Below, piece by piece: positions 31,001-46,000 of a stretch of 64,000 bases of DNA; positions within the stretch are counted from its first letter, which is position 1, and every line of letters begins with the position of its first letter. Below the pieces are notes generated by a model, which had not been told where the DNA came from, did not search any database, and saw nothing but the letters and a program-made list of their open reading frames with translations. The stretch covers positions 12,824,633 to 12,888,632 of the forward strand of contig OZ037769.1 in NCBI GenBank assembly GCA_964035545.1, in the 5' to 3' direction. The DNA is from Bugula neritina. Lineage: Eukaryota > Bryozoa > Gymnolaemata > Cheilostomatida > Bugulidae. The translations under genes were made by a program, and so were the position numbers.

Positions 31001-34000
31001 GATTTGGATGGACAGGGACTTTGCAGTGTGTATATGGGGCCAGTGTCAGCACCATACAACAGCTCACTCTGGTTTGATGACTCATACATACTTGGCAGCA
31101 GAGAGTGGCAAGTATAAAGTAGAGTCAGCACAGACAGCAACTAACCTTGATCTTTGTCCAGATTCTTGACAATAACATTCTCCCCTTCTATAGCCTCATT
31201 CACCATGTCATGTTTGGGTGGCTCTATAATAGTCTCTCTGAAAGGCACTATAGGCTCTGAGACATTGATGGCTATACAACAATACCTGCAAGTAACAGCA
31301 CAGGTGTATCAATACACATACACCTGCTATATTGTGTACACAAAACATAATCAGTGACTAACTGCTAATCATTGACTGATGGCCATAAAGAAGTGTGTGT
31401 GTGCGGGCGCGCGTGATGTAATGTGTATATACACACAACAGTTTGGAACTGAAAGGGTGTTTTGGCACTCCATAAATTTGGTATAGCAGCAGGACCTATA
31501 GTAGCTCTAAACTATTCAAACACTAAGCTATGGATCTTATATTTCATTTATCTAGCAGTTTCTATTTGAAGAGTGTAACCTCACTTGTATGACAGGATGT
31601 GATCAATAACTTGCCAACTAAAGCTGACTATTGTTTTGGTTAATGAATGTGAATCTGCTGGTATACAAAAGGGGAATTCCCTTACAGCTGACTGTAGCGT
31701 AGTGATACAGATTTATTAGTGCTAGGATTCTTCAAGCTACAGAGTAGTCACTGTTACAGCTGTGAACAGACGAAACTAGTAAGAGGTAGGTGAAGTAATG
31801 GAGAAATTGAGAAAAGCCTGTGTTCTAAATCAGAATAATTAATTAAAGAGCTTAGGTTACCTCAATTTCTCCACTACTGCTCCCAAATGGTTGGTATAAT
31901 ACTAAAATTCTTTGAGTGACAAGCATGCTTCCCAGCAGTAGCTTTTCATTCTTCTGAAACTTTTAACTCTTACATTTTATATTTCTTTTAGTTTAGACAA
32001 CGTTTCATACTGTAAGTGACCATTGAGCACTTTTTATTTACTTAATTTTTAAAAAGGATTGAATTCAGTCAATTTATACTTTAACAACTTGATGGAGGGA
32101 TACTATGTACAATGTAATCAGACGCAATCAGCCTAATGTTTGGTTATTGTAAGACATATAACATTATCAATTATTCTATAAAAGCTTTATATATTGTACA
32201 CTTTCGATTGTTGTAATGTTATGAGCAACATCATTTCAGGAAAATGTTAAGCCAAGGAAAAGTTGCGTTTGAAGCTCCAGTGACGGTCCTTGGTAAGTTT
32301 ACAGCTAATACTTTATTAATCTCCATATGCAAAAGTACTATCAATTGACTTTGTTTATGATCTCCTATAAAGCCTTTAGAACTCTGTACTGTAAAAATAA
32401 CCTTGCAACTATATTCCACGAGAGTCTTCAAGTGGCTGAAAATTATTCACAAATATGCATTTGATGGGTGATTTGAAATAAGTGCTCCCTTCATATCTCA
32501 CGGATCCATATCTCACAAAACTTCATACATCACGAGAAAGGCTTGTGGCTTATGTATATATGTATGTGTGTATAGGGACAAAATGGCAAAATTTAACGGA
32601 TTTGTGAGTTGACTCTAGTATCCTACTATGTAACAAAGTGAGTTTTCGGACTGGTAGCTTAGTGAGATACGGAGGGAGCACTGTAGCAATAAAATCTGCA
32701 CGAGTATGCCAGTTTTAGTAAAAAGGTGCGTCAGTGTTGATAAGCCATAATATTTTCTAAGCTGTTTCTCTCACCATTGTTTCAGCAAGGTTCTTTATTT
32801 TACCAGACTACTTCTAATGTTTAGCAAACTATACTAATTGTGGTTCCATAATGCTCATGCACTGAATTACAAGGTATATCTCTCAATAAAACTCACTACT
32901 TATACCCTTGACTTTATCTGTGAGTTCTACTTTTACAGGTGCATCCAACATCTGTCAGACCAGGTAAGTTAAATGTCTCAAGCTCATACCAATACACTAT
33001 GTACAAAATAGTAATTAAAACCAGTTGCTATATATGAAAAAAAAATCAAAACAGTTTCTTTTTAGATAAAAAAAGTTCTGAAAATCACTGAATGTTTTCA
33101 TAAAGTTCAACTCCTAAATTTTGCGGATCAGTACTTCAGCTCTAAAGAAGCAAAGTTTAGCATAATTTGCAAAAGTTGCATCTGTGTAGAAAATTATAGA
33201 GCAGCAGTGGTCTAGGGGTTAGAGCTTTGCCTAGTAAACACGAAGTCATGGGTTCGAACCCCAGACAAAGGCCATTGGTGATGTTAGGAAGAGCATCCAG
33301 TTATAATTGCTCTTGTGCCCCATCTGAATAAGTCCTCAGCCCGATTTAACAAAAAACTCATTAGGGGTTTTCACAGGGATAGTGACTAAAAACTTGCAGA
33401 GTTTTATCTGTGTAGAAAATCGAAAATATGGAGTAATTTGTTGGCTAAAACTGATTATATGTTCCTCATGATTTTCACTACACTTATTCAGAGATAAACA
33501 TTAATCACTGTCCCAAACTAAAGGAAACTGAATATAACAATTCAAAAATGTTTTAGAGATCAAAAGATTGATGGTACAGAAGCTAGTGATGGTGAAGTAA
33601 AGACATGTGGATATTGTATGGATGTATTTGTGGATCCAAAGAAGTTACCATGTGGACATGCCTTTTGTTTGCCCTGTTTGAAGGGAGACTTTATGTCCAG
33701 AAACACCACAGACACCCATACATGCATCAAATGCAGGTAACACACTAACTATAGAACTATCCAGTCAATCGGATTTTATCGACTAAATACATTATACAAT
33801 TTTATTCGAAGTTTTTATATCATTTTTTATTATCAGTAAGTACCGAAATTTCAAATGTTAGTTTTATTGATTGGAATAAAAGGATATACAGCATTTACAG
33901 GATATATGATTAAGCAGTTATATTTCATTATTAAAAAGTGAGCTTCCGAATCAAAATGATTTCAATGAGCTTCAGTAAAACTTTAAAGCTCCGAGTTTCA

Positions 34001-37000
34001 GTTAATAACACTAGTAGCTCTTTATAGTTTTACTGAATAATTAAATAACTATATTTACAAGGAGATATTATTCCTTTCAATTATTATTGTGAACTTGGCG
34101 GATTAGGTAATCACAGTACAACAATTTTGAAGAGTGGCTTTTACAATGCAATGCTACCCGGCAAAATTGAATTTCTGAACGAAAATAGTGAAGGTATAAG
34201 CGCAACTTGAAGGGGCACTGAAACTGACTGAAACCCGGAGCTTTTTTCAGTAAAGGAATAAACGCAATTTTATTATCAGCTCGTACCGGAATTTGAACTA
34301 TTAGTTTTATTGATTGAAGTTATAAGATATAAAGCATATATAGGAAACATGATGAAGGAGTCTAGGACAAATAATACTTTCTATAAGTATAACTACCCTG
34401 TAATTAGCTGTTAACTGACTAATTTTTGGCTGATGGAATAACTCTCCAAGTTACTTTATTTTGATCTAATGTACATCGCTTTTCATACAAAGATAACATT
34501 AAATATCTGCACCATCTAAAGTCGATTTTGAATAGTTTATAACAAAGAGCTAACAACATTTTTCACAGAAAAACACACACCATAACAAATTTGGATGAGC
34601 TCCCAGGACTGGCAATGCCAACCACGTCAGCTACAATGGCAACTGAAGTCAAAACTGAAGTAAAATGTGACATATGTCAGAAGTGGGAGCCGGCTGTCAG
34701 CTATTGTATTGATTGTGAAAAAAAGATTTGTTCGCATCACGAGAAAGTAAGTTGACTGATACCATCATAATTTAACAATTTTCTCATTTATAGCTAATGC
34801 GTTGGAGTATTAAACAATTTGGTAAGTATCTCCATATACTGCTAACGTTCTTTGTAGTTTTTAAATATCCAACTAGCAATGCTTCACAAGAACAAAATTA
34901 GGCAAAAAATCAGCTTTTTAGTATGTAAAGTTCAATTTTCAAAATGATCGCTGAAAACAACGATCTTTTCAGCACCACAATGGCTACTTTGAAAAGACAC
35001 ACGTTACTGTTGGCATCACAGAGTATCATGTTAACCCGAAAGCTTACAAGACCAAAAAGTTATCATGTGACCAGCATAACAAGCAGGCTATCACCATGGC
35101 ATGCAAAATCTGCTTTCAGTTCAACTGTGAGGAATGTCACAGGCAGAAGGAGAGATGTGAGAAATGTAAGTGAATACATGTTTTGATGTCTTGCTGGCAC
35201 AGACTTTTGTATTACTACATTCAAAGTACAAAGTAGCATACCCCTCATTCAATCGCAAACAATCCAGCTAGTAACTTGCTGGCAAACTCGAATTTATGTT
35301 TACCCATATGGCTGTGTCAAAAAATTAAAGTTAAAAGTTTAAAAAATCGGGCAAAAATGAAGATTAAAAACGAAGTTTGTAAAAATTGATTAAAAACTTC
35401 TGAATGCCACAAATTGTTGATGCCACTGTGCATGTTATCAAATGCGGCATGCTCGAGATGATCATTGATGACACTTTAGAAATATAATTTCAAAATAGCA
35501 TATATTTTGTAGCTCACAGTCTGCCAGTTTATGGTAGCAAACCTGCTAAGACAAAGACTTCTGAAAAAGGTCACACCTATGAGATGCTAGATGCAGTTGA
35601 ACAACAAGTTAGATCCAAGTTTGAAGAGCTCCGTCAAAATGTTTCCTCAAAGATCAACTCTTTAGCAACTGCAGAAAAGAATGCTTATAAAAAGATGGAC
35701 AGCATAGAAGAGAAGTGTAAAAAGATGAAGCTGGAAGTAAAGACCAGGACAACTGAACAGGTATTAAGTTGAAGCACAAATAGCTACCAACTTTCAAATC
35801 AAATTCAGCAACTTCACAATTCCTATTGACAATTTGACAGAATTAGTTATGTTTCTACCACAGTATTTTTCAACAGTTGTCTATATAACATATTCAATCA
35901 TATAATATATGAATATAATTTTGTGATATATGTATTTAGTTATGTGTTCGGACAGATTGAGTTAATAAAAAACCAATGCGAAGGCCTGTTAGAGAGAATT
36001 GAGCACTATAAAGAAGAACATACCAAACAGTTGGTCAACTATATTGAAAGAAACAATCAGACAAAAACCAACCTGACTGATGTGATGAGAGAATGCCACC
36101 TTTTCTGTCAGAAAGAGCAACCCTCAATCATTCAACAACACAGAGACATATACAGAAAGTTAAAAGCTAAGAATGATAATAATTGCACAGGAGAAAGCTT
36201 GCCATCTGAACAACGACTACGAATTGGTAATATTGATAGTTCAACAGTTGGAGTACCATATGGGCATTTCTGGAACACTATGTGTATTATAAGTTCATAA
36301 ATTTGTAGCCAAACAAGCAATTTTAACTAAAATCTACTTATAAACCAAAATAATTTAAGTCACAGCAGCTAATTAAAATGTAATATAACATAACTGAGCT
36401 GCTATAATTGCATAAGCCATGAGGTATTCCATAAAAACGTATATTTTATACTTCATCAAAAATTTCAATTTGGAGAAGTGGGAATCATTTGAAACCGTGA
36501 TTATCAATTTGATGAGGAACTATCCGTCTTAAATTCAGTCAAATTATTAACAAATATTCACATTCAGTATACAACTACTGTTCAAACATTTAGATAACAA
36601 AGTTTTTTGTATAGGAAAAAGACTTGAGCATGAACATGCAAATTTTAAATAAGAAATACTTCAAGAAATGTGATTTTAGATCTACCTAGACACCATCGAG
36701 TCAATTTAAATCATACTCATAAGTGTAAAGGAGCAGAGTACCTTTACAATAAAGAAAACAAGCTTTCCCCGTTGCTCTGTAGCTAATTATTTATTAACAT
36801 TACAGGAATGAAAAAGAGGATGGAAATTACATTAGAAACTGGAAGCTCTCCTAAAAGTAATTACTGTGGAAACTCGTATGCTTCTGGTATATATAATTAT
36901 AATCAGCATAGCACAGAGCCGTGGAAGAGCTTCAATTTTTAGAAGAGTTGATTGACTATATTAAGAGAAGTTTCTCTTCAACAAAAGTGATGTAAAAATG

Positions 37001-40000
37001 CCATAATTCTGTAAGAAATTATGTAGCCTGAGTCTTTTTCGAGATGGCTGCAATTTTTGACATAAAATGGATGAAAATTTTAATTAAACTTAGAATATTA
37101 GTGACGTTTGCAGTCTTCATTATAAAGAAATAATTTTCAAAAGTTCCAATTTTTTAAATATTCATGATTAGGTTTGCTTTACATGTATATTGTTGAAGTC
37201 ATAGAAGGCTGTGCATAATGAGTGAAAATGGAATGTTTTTGTGTTTCAGGAACTGTATTAAAAATTTGAGTGTTATAGTAATATGCTCTAATGAGGTTTG
37301 GATGTCATGTTCCCATTTTATGACTTTCTAACCATTTTTTCATTAAAGTAAAATTTTCACGGAAGCTTGGATACATTTAACACTTTTACTTTCGAAAATT
37401 ATTTGGTTTATGAATGTTTACAGACATTTAGATTGTCCTGTAACCATATCCTATTATATTACAGCACTCCTCTGCAACAAATACTGCAGACATTTTTTAT
37501 TTTTAATCTTTGACACGCTTGATGTGTTTCGAAACGGTTGAAAAATTTCGTTTGAAGAGAGTGGAGTATATTTTTAATAAATTTTTGAATAAATCAGCTA
37601 TTCATCATTTTACTCTGAAATGAAACGCCAAGCATCCCCTATATATAGTCCTGTAGCAACACACATCTCTACACTTATTCACCTACTATATAGTAAACCT
37701 GCCGTAATATGACTGGTATAGGCTAAACTGGTCCTACCGTTTGCGGAGGTCTTCAAGGCACCTCTGTAGGTGGACCTCCCCTGCCGCCACCAGAACATGC
37801 TCCCCAGATTCCTGAACCATGACCTGGACACAGGAGTCTGCCTGGTTGAGTAACCTCATACCCTTCACTAGTCTGTCCATGTCACCTGTACGTCAGCATG
37901 TATACAACTTCATATTCCACAGGCACATTGAGTAGATATTAATTACATATCGAACATAACATTACTGGCAGCTTGAGTAAATCAATATAATAACATCACT
38001 GAAGTTCAAACATAAATATCTTATATTCCTCTAGAGTCTAGAGATACATTTAACAGCAGTACGATACAATAATATAATAGAATTATCAACCTTTAGGCTT
38101 TTATCACCAAATACATGAAAACTAAACCCCCTAAATAAAAATCTTAATCTATCAGGCAATCAAAGTGAAATATTTAGAAAAAATTTCAATAAATTTGCAC
38201 ATTGACGATTAATTGCAATTTTGTAAATATTCATAGAACAAACATTGATGCAGTTAATTGAAATTTTAGTAAGAAAATAATGCTGGCATTGCGGCATGGG
38301 ACACTACAATTTAGAAAAGATAACTCCAGAATCGGGTAATACAAAACCTCTGCTTTTTAATTGAAATGGATTTAGTAAAGAGAAGCTGCATGGATGCAAT
38401 GAGAATTGCTTGATGGATAGTTACGAAGCAAGTGAATGTATTATTCTTTACTTTTGACCTCTATTCACGGGCTTTCCATGTACCGATCTCAGATCGATCT
38501 CAGCGAGATTGATCTAAGCAATGTGCTCAGATCGATCATTTTTCCATGAGAGTGTCAGATCGATCTCTCGGAGTTGCCTCCTCTTAGATGAAGATTACTT
38601 TAATAGAATATTTTTTCACCCACCTAACTGATAAAAGCTACTGCTGTTGAAAAACAAAATTTTCATAGTCTAAAATTTAACGTCAGCTATAAACTCTACG
38701 CAGTAAAGCTTTTAATATGAAGTAATTTGGCCAATTCAAGATAATTGATTTTAATATCTTAGCTTGACAGCTTATATAAAATTAATAGCTGTTGTGCAGC
38801 TTATTCATAAACTTACGGGACTATTAGGCTTAAATTACGCAGCAATGAACTAATGACAGTGCGTTATAATAGTCGTTTAAATTCAATTTAAATGCTCTCA
38901 CTTTTTGTATCTTCACCGTCTATAATTTTACATAATTAAGTTTTCTTAATCATTTTACTAAAAGTCAAAGTTTTGTCACTTGAAAAAATGGCTATCTTAA
39001 TTATTAAGTACTTTGCTTAGTAATTAACAATAAGTTATCATTTTCATTAGCAGACAACATTTTAGCGAGCAGTCATTTTTCTACTTCTCGGATCGATCTT
39101 TCGTCTTTCCATGGTCTTATTGCCTTGAGATCGATCTGAGTTCGAGCTCTACAGACCGACCAGCTCAGAACGACTGAGATCGATCTTTGGAGTCTTTCCA
39201 TGGATCGATCTCAGCAAGATCGATCTGAGATCGGTACATGGAAAGCCGGTGATTATCCTTTGACCTCTACTACCCTTTTACCTCTACTACCCTTTGACTT
39301 CTACTACCTTTTGACCTCTACTACCCTTTGACCTCTACTCCCTAAACAACCAGAGCATCCTGGTAGAGATCAACAGGCAGGGTGTCTGCATGTTGCTATA
39401 GCTAAATAAGCATAAATAATCAATTACATTTCTTATAGTTAAGCTGAAACTTTTCAAGATTAGACATAACTGTAGCCCATGGAAAAGTTCTTGAAACATA
39501 GATATTACAACAATCCCAAAGCATTTCATAAATTGTAAACCAGCTTTACTGTCCTAACTCCATTTAAATTGCTCTCACAAGATGTACGAGAGTTTTCTGG
39601 GTGACAGAAGTTGTCCTCAACAAGAAAAGTGTTTTACCTGCATTCTTTGGTTCCACTGCAACTCTGACAATAGGCTGAGCTTCAAACATCATGTTGGAGA
39701 AAGAGGTGCAGGCAACGGTGCTGCTGAGCGTCGCCGACTTTAGAATGTGCTCCTCGAGTCCACCTATGCCTGTTGGAAAGAGTATAATATCTTAAAACAT
39801 TAGGCAAAGGTGCAGCTTATACAAAGTTTATAGTTACGATCCCTGTGAGAAACCCTGATGAAAGGGGTTTTTGTTAAAGCCGGCTAAGGACTTATTCAGA
39901 TGTGGCATAGGAGTAATTATGACTGGATGCTCTTCCTAACACCACCAAGGGCCTTTACTGGGGTTTGAACCCATGACTTCGTGTTTACTAAGCCAACGCT

Positions 40001-43000
40001 CTAACCTCTAGATCATGGCTTCTCCGTAAGGTTCAACATATAATGCAGCTATAAAATTTCTGATACCAAGCAATGACTCAGACAAACAGACAGACACTAG
40101 AGCTTTTCACACCTGATCAGAATTTGCATATTATTTTAAGAATCATATGGTTGGGAATAGAGAGTAGCCGTGAATGTTTACCAGTTGATGAGACAACTCC
40201 AAACCCACACAGAAAACATACAACAGATAATGCATGCGCCTAGAGATGCCAAGTCTAGAGCAGATGTAAAAGAACATGTTGTCAGCAACTCAAGTCTCTT
40301 GGAAGGCAGCTACAACAGGAAGTAGTTAACCCACCAAGTAAGACAACTCCCAGCCGACAATTAAAAGCAATAGAAAGTCAATAGAAAGTCTGCATCAGTT
40401 TAGGGTCGGTTTGAAAGGCCAGTAAATATCAAAATCACTAAGTAATTGTGTGCAAAAGATTATAAATGCTATCAAGTGTTTAGTTTTACTTCAGTTCAAT
40501 TTTGAATTGTCTCATCTAATGCAACTTTGCCTTATAAAATTCTAAGAATAAACAGAGGATGAAAGTGAAAGCTATAGAAGGAGAGAGATTGGCACGTGAC
40601 TATAGCGGTAAGAATTAACATTGTAGTCACAGTGCATTTTAAATAGTAGATATGGAAGGTTGGCAGAAATTTTAGTAACAAGTTTCTAAGATAACCAAAA
40701 TTAAATTCTTCAGCTGTGTGAACCAAAACTACCATCACACATGCTGAAGATACTCAGGCTTGTCTTTATGATTTACTATTAAAGAACAGAATACATAATA
40801 TAGAGGGGAAAACTCCTGTAATGAGTTGAATAGTCCATGTAACAATATACCAAGAATATTTCCGGCTGGAATTTCTTCCATAACCTCCAACTCCCTGCCC
40901 ATGAAAGTGTAGAGGTCTTGCACTGTGATCTGAGTCATATGAAGATCTCCAGTCAGAGTCTCCACAGTAAGGGACTGGTTGTCAGTCAGCCTATCTGCAA
41001 GACCCTGAAATTTATAGAACTCAGTGTATATTAGAACTTTCTAGAAAAATAAGCATCTTTTAGGGTAAAGGTACTATGAAGGGTTATTTCAGCGTACAAG
41101 AAAGACACACTATCATTGCACAGTTTATCTTAGCACAACGTCTCTCAATCTAATATCTCAATCAATCTATCAATTCTGTATGTTTTCTGTGAAATGAGAC
41201 AACTCTTAATAGTGAAGCTAGAATAGAGTACAAGTGAGTGAAAAATTAAAACTCAACTTGAACTGAAAGTAGTTTATTAATTCCAGTGTATGTTTAATTC
41301 ATATTGTTTCCATATTCCAGTTAATTACGATAGAAACTGTCATGATGTCTTACAAATGATCTTATATTCTTGTGCATACTGTTACACTGTTATAGTAATG
41401 TAATATAATATAAAACAATTGTCGTAAAGAAATACATATATTTGCTATTGGCTATCTATTTATACTGACTTGAAAACCAAACTATTGAGTTGTTAGTACA
41501 TTTGAAGTCAATATTAAAATGTATAGCTATGGATAATAAAACTGGTTTTATTTCTGTCCTTCTTGATATGAAATGATAGTGACCAGTATTGTAATTAAAC
41601 TTAGTATAATTCATGGTATACTCTACAAGAAGTGCAACATTCAAATTAGATGGAAGTAATGTGCAGAGTGAGTCTATGTGTGAAAGACATAAAAACACAC
41701 ATAATATAAACTAATTAAAACGGTTACCAATTCTATAGCCTCAGTGGGATCATGCTTTGGCCCGAGAACGTATAACTTCTGCCCCTTCTTTATCTTTCCA
41801 CTGAAGATACGAGCAAAGGCTAGGAATCTGTACCCAGAGTCAGAAGAGGTGTGATCCTCTGGAAATATATCAATAAGAACCCTGACACGCTTCAGTTATG
41901 CAGTATTAACATATCAATGTATACCTCAGCTATCATCTACAGACTGCTTGAGGATTGTATGCTCAAACAATTTCACAGTATAAAAAAAAATGTGCAAACA
42001 TGTCTTGAATTGAGTTGGGATTTCTGATCACTTGCTGATGGCGTTTCTGGTTGGCTCTAGTAGAAGAATAAAACTGATAGTAATTATTGCCGAGTTCCAT
42101 TGCATGCTACCCTTAGCTGCTACAACGCACAGCCTCATCACTAGGTTGGCTTAAAAACTTCAACTTTAAACAATGGCATAACGTGGCATAAAACAACTTT
42201 ATTACAAGAGTATTGCTTTAATATATGTATCTCAGCTGTGTACATGTTACTAATATGCTATGTTTAAGGTTTACTCCATTATTCGCAATAAACACCCTCT
42301 CTAGTTCCACTTGCAATCTACTGGTTGCTGGTGAAAGAAGATATGACAAATTACGTTTGCTTTTACCATCAGATCAACATCACAAAACAGCAGAAAAATT
42401 CTTTGTGGGTTAGACTGAGCTATCACATGCAACACTGCAGCAACACTCTTTCAGAGTGCCTAAGGCTACAGATATATATTGTATAAGATCACAGCCTCAC
42501 AGGCTACAGGTCTGTCAGTAGTATAAGACAAAATTCCTCTTACCTTTGGCCGGCACACAGGAATTAGGGTCGTAGTCTTCACCCTCCGGAGGAATTATTT
42601 TTGCACTTTCCTCTTCCTCTCTTGCTCTGTCAGCCATCTTTTGCTGCTGCCGCAACCTAGCTATTTCCTTCCGTTGTTCCAATTCAGCTTTAGACAACAC
42701 CCTACAGTAATACTAGTAGTAGTAGTGGCAGCAGCAGCAGCAGCAGCAGTAGTAGTACTAGCAGTAGTAGCAGCAGCAGCAGTGCGGAAAAACTCCGTGA
42801 TTATAGATAAGTTAGAGAAAAGTATACGTAGGAACTACACCAGGAAAAGAACAAAACAAAAGAACATAAACAAAACATGTATTGCATAAGAAGTGAAGGA
42901 ACAAATTTGATAACATATACGCAGCACAAATTATTAGTTTTTCTCACAAAGACAATGTGGCTAATCAGCAAGTTATTTTAGCTGACTGAAACCATAGAAT

Positions 43001-46000
43001 CAAAGACAGCACTTTAACAGCACACGACATTGTATCAACTCACCCTGGCTGGTTTTCCGGGAATATTTCCCGGTCTACTGCAAACATCTTTGAGACGTAC
43101 ACAATGACTGGTTCAGAATCTTCACTGCTGCACTTGAGGAAATCTACAGAATTCAGAGAGCTTGTCCAAGTACAAGCAGCAGACAAGAATGAAATGTTTT
43201 GATGAGAATAGAGTCAGAATTAATGACACATTGCATTGCATCCAGTGACATTAAGCTTCATCTACTTTCTCACTTTATTATTTTAAGCTATAATAATCTT
43301 CTACAGAATTCAAAATAGTACTGAGGTGATAGATAGACTAGACAAGACGGAATAAAGTGCCAGAAACATAAGAGAAATTTGCAACTTAGCCAAGTGCTGC
43401 AGTTATAATAAAAGTTTAGAAAGTCTGTGTGTCCATTCAATTTTCAGCCGACACACCAAATTAAAATATAATATTAAGAAAATAAAAAACCTTTCATTGA
43501 TATTAGTACCAACTCAGAATAGAATAAAAACACTTTGACTAAAATCCTATCGCAAGCTGCATGTGGACTTACGGCTTTTTAAGGCTCGCGTCTCATCGTG
43601 TAATGAGTCAAACTTTACTGAGTGATCACACATCAAAGCCTCTACTCTCTCTTCTGTGATGTCGAGAGGGGACGGGGTGTAATCAGCCACCATCGCTACA
43701 TAAGTTTACACATTCAACAGAACACAGTCTATGGCAGATAAAAACTTGTCCATCAAATCAAAACAAATATACTGAAACATGCAACAACCTCTACATCGAT
43801 AATATGATTGAATCTACCAGTGGTTAATAGCAGTCTCGGGGAGATAAAATTACAGCAGGTGAAGGTTGGTTGTTTCACATTAAACAGAGAAATATGAATT
43901 TATCTTTGAAATTGATGTCATGACACGAAGTATATTAGAACAGCCCATCTACTATCAATGATATACTCAAATAGCATAGATATCAATGTTATACTCACAC
44001 ACTGTAGACATCAATGGTACACTCACACTGTAGACATCAATGGTATACTCGCATACTGTAGACATCATGGTATACTTACACAGTGTAGAGATCAATGATA
44101 TACTCACACAGTGTTGCCCGGCTGATAGGAAGCCATTGTGACATAATTGCCTTGACGGTGACTCGACTATCACTACTCTTTAGATCTTTAGCCGCGACCT
44201 TGACATTGAGAGCTGAGGCCAACTTCTCTAACTGATCGACGTCTCTGTGAAAATTAAGTTGTTCTGCATAGTTCTATGCTATAGTGAACAGTTGAACATG
44301 TTATAAAACTAAGACACTGAGGTATATTAACCTCCGAGATAAAAAAACTGTGGGGTATGTACAAAGATACCCCCATGAATGGTTCACGCTCAACACGGAC
44401 ACTTGAAGCCTTTTTAATTTCAGCAAACCTTTACTCAAAAGCACACATTTCAGCTAGCGACAAGAAAAAGGACCCACCTGCTCTGCTCAAGGATGGTGTT
44501 GTATACCTTCCAGATGTTGTCCATTATCATCTGCACAAACAGAGATTTCTTTCCCGCTTTCTACATACAAATGAACCAGTTATTAATTATATTTCCAGCA
44601 GTGGTCTATGGGTTAGAGCGTTTGCCTAGTAAGTTCAAAGTCATGGGTTCGAACCCCGGTAGAGGCCATTGGTGATGTTAGGAAGAACATTGAGTCATAA
44701 TTGCTCCTGTGCCACATATGAATAAATCCTTAGCCTGATTTTTAAAAAACCCTTTCCATCAGGGGTTTCTCACAGGGATAGTGACTATAAACTTTCGTGA
44801 GTTTTTTATTACATTTCCTATATCAACATTTCAAACAGTACAGCATCATCCAGTGACAATTTCCTCAACAGGCAACATATTAAAAATAACCAAACACCAT
44901 CATTTTATTTTTTCACTAACAAATTATTGTCAGGAAAAAAGCCGCACGGCACTATCGAATTGGGAGTTGCCTCACCAGCAAATGGTAAGTATTTTTAGGT
45001 TACATAAATTTAGAATAGTTCAATACTCTGTTGTTCAGAAGTATATTTAAAAATTACTACAAAAAGATTCCAAGTTTGCACAAGAAAACAATATTTAGTA
45101 TCTGATCCCACTTTTAGGTTTATCCCAGAGCATAATTTAAGTGCTAAAAACGACCAGAACTAATTCTTTACAAACACACCCATAATTTTCACATATGTTG
45201 AAGCGAATTACAGACAACTTTGATAGCGAAGTTCCTTTTATAAAGAAAGTACGAAATTCTACAATCAGTTAGTGAGTACTGAGTTATCAGTTAGTGAGTA
45301 CTGGGTCGTCAGTTAGGGAGTACTGAGTCATCAGTTAGTGAGTACTGGGTCGTCAGTTAGGGAGTACTGAGTCATCAGTTAGTGAGTACTGGGTCGTCAG
45401 TTAGTGAGTACTGAGTTATCAGTTAGTGCGTATTGAGTCATCAGTTACTGAGTACCGAGTCATCAGTTAGTGAAAGAGCCTCACCTGGGCACCTTTCATT
45501 ACTTTCTTAGTTTTACTATTAAAGTAGAAATCCCCCCACAGTGTCTTTCTAAGAACCTGTTTGTTGAGGCCAAGCTTATCAGCATACAATGCCGCAAAGT
45601 CGTCAACTCTGAAATGAGCGTAGAAACCGTGCATGTATTTATATACATAAATTGGTTTTATTAAAAAATGTGAAACTTTGGAATATATGTAAATCGTAGT
45701 AGTACTTTCAGTAAATTTAGTGATGAAATATCAGTAGCCAGATAACCACATGAATCAATCAAAACATTGCTAACTTAGATTTACAGCCTAGAATACACAA
45801 CCACATTGAAGATAAAGTTGAACCAAGACAGAGAGCTGGGTCAGCATTATTAGTCTTACAGGTAAGTTTAGACTGTCACTGAGAATGAAGCTTGAAGCAC
45901 TGACATGACTTGAACAAATACATTCCACTGCAACAAATAGAGGACAACTTCTCACCCAAAAGCCCAGCCATCGATGGCACTCCCGAACACCACGTTGCCC

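Noticed and set aside
34944-35248. Alternative frames over the B-box exon of the nested TRIM-like gene
   Set aside because: The frame with B-box cysteines and consistent splice phases is different; these are shadows.
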